In this document: in pieces, positions 62,601 through 64,000 of the stretch
Layout: every line of letters starts with the position of its first letter
Numbering within the stretch: the stretch's first letter is position 1
Source of the DNA: Hymenobacter tibetensis
Lineage (GTDB): Bacteria; Bacteroidota; Bacteroidia; Cytophagales; Hymenobacteraceae
NCBI RefSeq assembly: GCF_022827545.1
Contig: NZ_CP094671.1
Span: 1-64,000, forward strand
Direction of reading: 5' to 3'
DNA length: 64,000 nt
The notes under the pieces: generated by a model
The model's database searches: none
Told to the model about the DNA's origin: nothing
What the model saw: only the letters and a program-made list of their open reading frames with translations
Position numbers and translations under genes: made by a program

Positions 62601-62957
62601 ACTTCCTCCATGGTGCAAGCGGGAGTAGCCGGAGTAAACCTGGACAGCTACTTCCCCAAGCCCTACTTCAATACCAACAAGAACCAACAGGCCCAGACCC
62701 GCTACGTTCAGAGTGCGGCCTATATGCGTCTGAAAAACCTGCAGATTGGCTACACCTTGGCTAACCCATTCGTGGCAAAGGCTGGCATTTCGCGCATCCG
62801 CTTCTTCGTGTCGGGCGAAAACCTGCTCACTTTCACCAAGATGACCAAAATCTTCGACCCGGAAAGCGTGGGGTTAACAGATAGCTTCAACAGCAACGAC
62901 GGCAAAACTTACCCCTTCTCCCAGGTCTACTCCGGCGGATTGAGCGTAACCTTCTAA
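59652..62957 (+). CDS. Second SusC/RagA-family TonB-dependent transporter
   Basis: The product has 1101 residues from the ATG at 59652; a TTG 36 codons upstream is less likely. After a signal-like stretch (LQALALSGIFLLAASPEVSA) come the carboxypeptidase-like domain (VTGKVVDEKGNSLPGATVRV), the plug (VVVAYGTQKKANLTGAVSTI, VLKDAAASAVYGSRAPFGVV) and a barrel that ends ...QVYSGGLSVTF. Like the first SusC it imports a glycan with SusD and TonB. It is not a recent copy of the first one. The cargo is unknown; the neighbouring sulfatase suggests a sulfated or host-type glycan. Confidence 0.94.
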   Translation: MEFYTFSSGGRGGAESSRVLQALALSGIFLLAASPEVSAAADRKGTRPGSATALKRLLLAKKLAPITVTGKVVDEKGNSLPGATVRVKDSNQGTATDGNGAFVLPNVADDAVLIVNFVGYKVKEVKATATLGTIQLETISSDLDEVVVVAYGTQKKANLTGAVSTIDAKVLESRPVQNVGQALQGAIPGLNLQSAGLGGELNQPLSFNIRGAGTIGTGSTGQALVLIDGMEGNLNAINPQDIETITVLKDAAASAVYGSRAPFGVVLITTKSGKAGKTTVNYNNNFRISRPMGLPNMLDSYTFARYFNEASINDGQQAQFSDEVLDRIQKYQRGEIDYSTVPNATGDRYQYYTGSNGNTDWFKEQYRDDAFSQNHNISVNGGTEKNQFYASGEYLDQGGLLRHSRDGFKRYSLNGKLNSTISKFARFTYGTRYVREDYTQATHQNRLFYHNVARRWPTVPVFDPNGRWTEAAEVAQLEEGGRVVNQTDYLYQQGQLTLTPLPNWNIIANGNFRITNINNHSDVLPVYAYGVTGVAYPLAVSDFSAGFSRAYEFNRKENYFSTNIYSDYTFNLNENHQLKVLGGFNSELTKYRTLGASRSGLISPSLPTLNTATSNSRAEEGQYQHWSVAGFFTRVNYNFKERYLLELNARYDGSSRFVRNERWNVFPAVSVGWNVAQENFWKWGDAVQTLKFRGSYGELGNQNTTDFYPFYPRIPVGVNNGSWLLNGQQPNSASAPGLVSSLLTWERVTDMNVGLDLAMLKNRFTLNFDYFKRKTYDMVGPAPELPATLGTSVPRINNADLESYGFDLEAGWRDQIKGFQYGVRAVLSDVQQQVTKYANPTGNINTFFEGQIIGDIWGYTTVGIAKTQEEMDAHLEQVNQNVVGNRWVAGDIMYADLNGDGKIDAGTGVLGNTGDRKVIGNTNPRYRYSLDLTASWKGFDARLFLQGVGKRDYMPNGPYFWGASGGLYQSAGFKEHLDFFRDETSSMVQAGVAGVNLDSYFPKPYFNTNKNQQAQTRYVQSAAYMRLKNLQIGYTLANPFVAKAGISRIRFFVSGENLLTFTKMTKIFDPESVGLTDSFNSNDGKTYPFSQVYSGGLSVTF

Positions 62958-62969
62958 TTGATTACAGGA

Positions 62970-64000
62970 ATGAAAAAGAATATTCATACGAAACTGGCCG
63001 GAGCCGTTGTGTTGCTGGCTACGTGGGGATTAGCTGGCTGCAACGATTTCTTGGATCGGGAGCCGCTTTCAGATATTACACCTGACAAGTACTTCACCAA
63101 CGAAACTGATCTGGCTACCTACACGGTGGCTCGATATAGCATGTTTCCTACTCACAGCAACAATTTTGATGTGGGAACCTTCGGCATCGACAACCATACC
63201 GACAACCAGGCCACCAGTGGCTTCAACAACCGCTGGGTGCCGGGTGAGTTGCGGGTACCACAGTCGGGCGGCAGCTGGGATTTCAGCCGTATCCGGGAGA
63301 TGAACTACTACCTCCAGACGGTGGTACCGCGCTGGAAAGAGGGAAGAATAACTGGTTCCGCCCCTAACGTTGGGCACTACGTGGGCGAGGGCTATTTTCT
63401 GCGCGCCTACGAGTATTTCAACCGGGTGCAGGCGCTCGGCGATTTTCCGATTCTTCGTACTGCCCTGGCCGATGAGCGGGAGAATCTGATCGAAGCCTCC
63501 AAGCGCCGGCCGCGCAACGAGGTTGCCCGCTTCATTATTGCCGACCTCGACTCTGCCATTTCGCTGCTGCAAACAGCCCCTCCCAGCGGTAAAAACCGCA
63601 TCTCCAAAAATGCGGCCCTGCTGTTCAAATCGCGGGTTGCGTTGCATGAGGCGACTTGGCTTACGTACCACCGCAACACCGCCCACGTACCCGGCGGGCC
63701 CGGCTGGCCGGGTGCCGGCAAGATTGACGGCTTTACCATTAACCTAGACGCGGAAGTTGACTACTTCCTGACCCAGGCAATGGAGGCGGCGAAGCTGGCG
63801 GCCGATGCGGTGCCATTGGTCAGCAACCTGCGGGAGGACGGCTATAATTCTTCCGCCAACCCCTACTTCGCGATGTTCTCCGACCAGAACATGGAGAAGT
63901 ACTCGGAGGTGTTGATGTGGCGCCAGTACGACCCGACTTTTGTGGGCATCAACAACAACGTAAACCACTACCTCAACCAGAACGGCGGCAACACCGGCTA
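62970..64000 (+). CDS. Second SusD/RagB-family lipoprotein, cut by the right window edge
   Basis: The frame starts at ATG 62970, 12 bp after SusC, and is open for 343 codons to the edge. The signal ends in LATWGLAGCNDFLDREPLSD, with the lipidated Cys at about 23; CNDFLDREP is a frequent start of mature SusD proteins. TPR-like stretches follow (YVGEGYFLRAYEYFNRVQAL, LLFKSRVALHEATWL). About 150-200 C-terminal residues should be missing. It should form the surface lid of the SusC channel upstream. Confidence 0.93.
   Translation, partial: MKKNIHTKLAGAVVLLATWGLAGCNDFLDREPLSDITPDKYFTNETDLATYTVARYSMFPTHSNNFDVGTFGIDNHTDNQATSGFNNRWVPGELRVPQSGGSWDFSRIREMNYYLQTVVPRWKEGRITGSAPNVGHYVGEGYFLRAYEYFNRVQALGDFPILRTALADERENLIEASKRRPRNEVARFIIADLDSAISLLQTAPPSGKNRISKNAALLFKSRVALHEATWLTYHRNTAHVPGGPGWPGAGKIDGFTINLDAEVDYFLTQAMEAAKLAADAVPLVSNLREDGYNSSANPYFAMFSDQNMEKYSEVLMWRQYDPTFVGINNNVNHYLNQNGGNTG

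Overview
The window looks like DNA from a Bacteroidota bacterium of the Cytophagales, most likely Hymenobacter or a close relative. This is inferred from two SusC/SusD outer-membrane uptake pairs, a type IX secretion (T9SS) C-terminal sorting domain, a NagB-LmbE fusion of the Bacteroidota type, Bacteroidota-style lipoproteins and the general protein character. Nothing in the window names the species.

Left part (1-6.5 kb): a defence-like stretch. It starts with a Ser/Thr protein kinase cut by the window edge, then a decayed acyltransferase, then a complete four-gene type III CBASS operon: CD-NTase, HORMA protein, TRIP13-like AAA+ ATPase, and an effector made of two membrane helices plus a NUDIX domain. 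A DUF4238 gene follows, bounded by strong hairpin terminators. From 6.5 to 28.7 kb the DNA is mosaic. It holds remnants of a histidine kinase, a serine recombinase, a conjugative-transposon TraN gene and a plasmid Rep gene. It also holds a T9SS-exported lipase-like protein, a PKD lipoprotein, two convergent PAS-LuxR regulators, an alpha/beta hydrolase, several small unknown genes and a tandem pair of tyrosine recombinases.

Between 22.5 and 27.4 kb lies a plasmid backbone: parA with a small partner gene, a TAC-rich repeat tract that may be the centromere, an array of about eleven 19-bp iterons (seven spaced 21-23 bp apart), and an intact Rep_3-type initiator gene. The window is therefore probably part of a large plasmid or chromid, or of a plasmid integrated into a chromosome.

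From 29.2 kb to the right end is a large amino-sugar and sialic-acid utilisation region. A plus-strand unit (ROK regulator, NagB-LmbE, ROK kinase, GH20 hexosaminidase, sugar MFS transporter) converges at a strong bidirectional terminator (37.3 kb) with a long minus-strand unit (SusC, SusD, sialic acid lyase, NanM-type mutarotase, sialate O-acetylesterase, GH20 hexosaminidase, MFS transporter). Divergent from that SusC are a FadR-type GntR regulator, a GH33 sialidase and an AGE-type epimerase. Next come a Cys-type sulfatase with its own formylglycine-generating enzyme, then a second ROK regulator and a second SusC/SusD pair that runs off the window. Together these genes could trim O-acetylated, sialylated and probably sulfated glycans, import sialic acid and GlcNAc, and convert them through ManNAc, GlcNAc and GlcNAc-6-P to fructose-6-P. 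No separate nagA is present; the LmbE half of the NagB fusion is a candidate for the missing deacetylase. No rRNA, tRNA or CRISPR array was seen.
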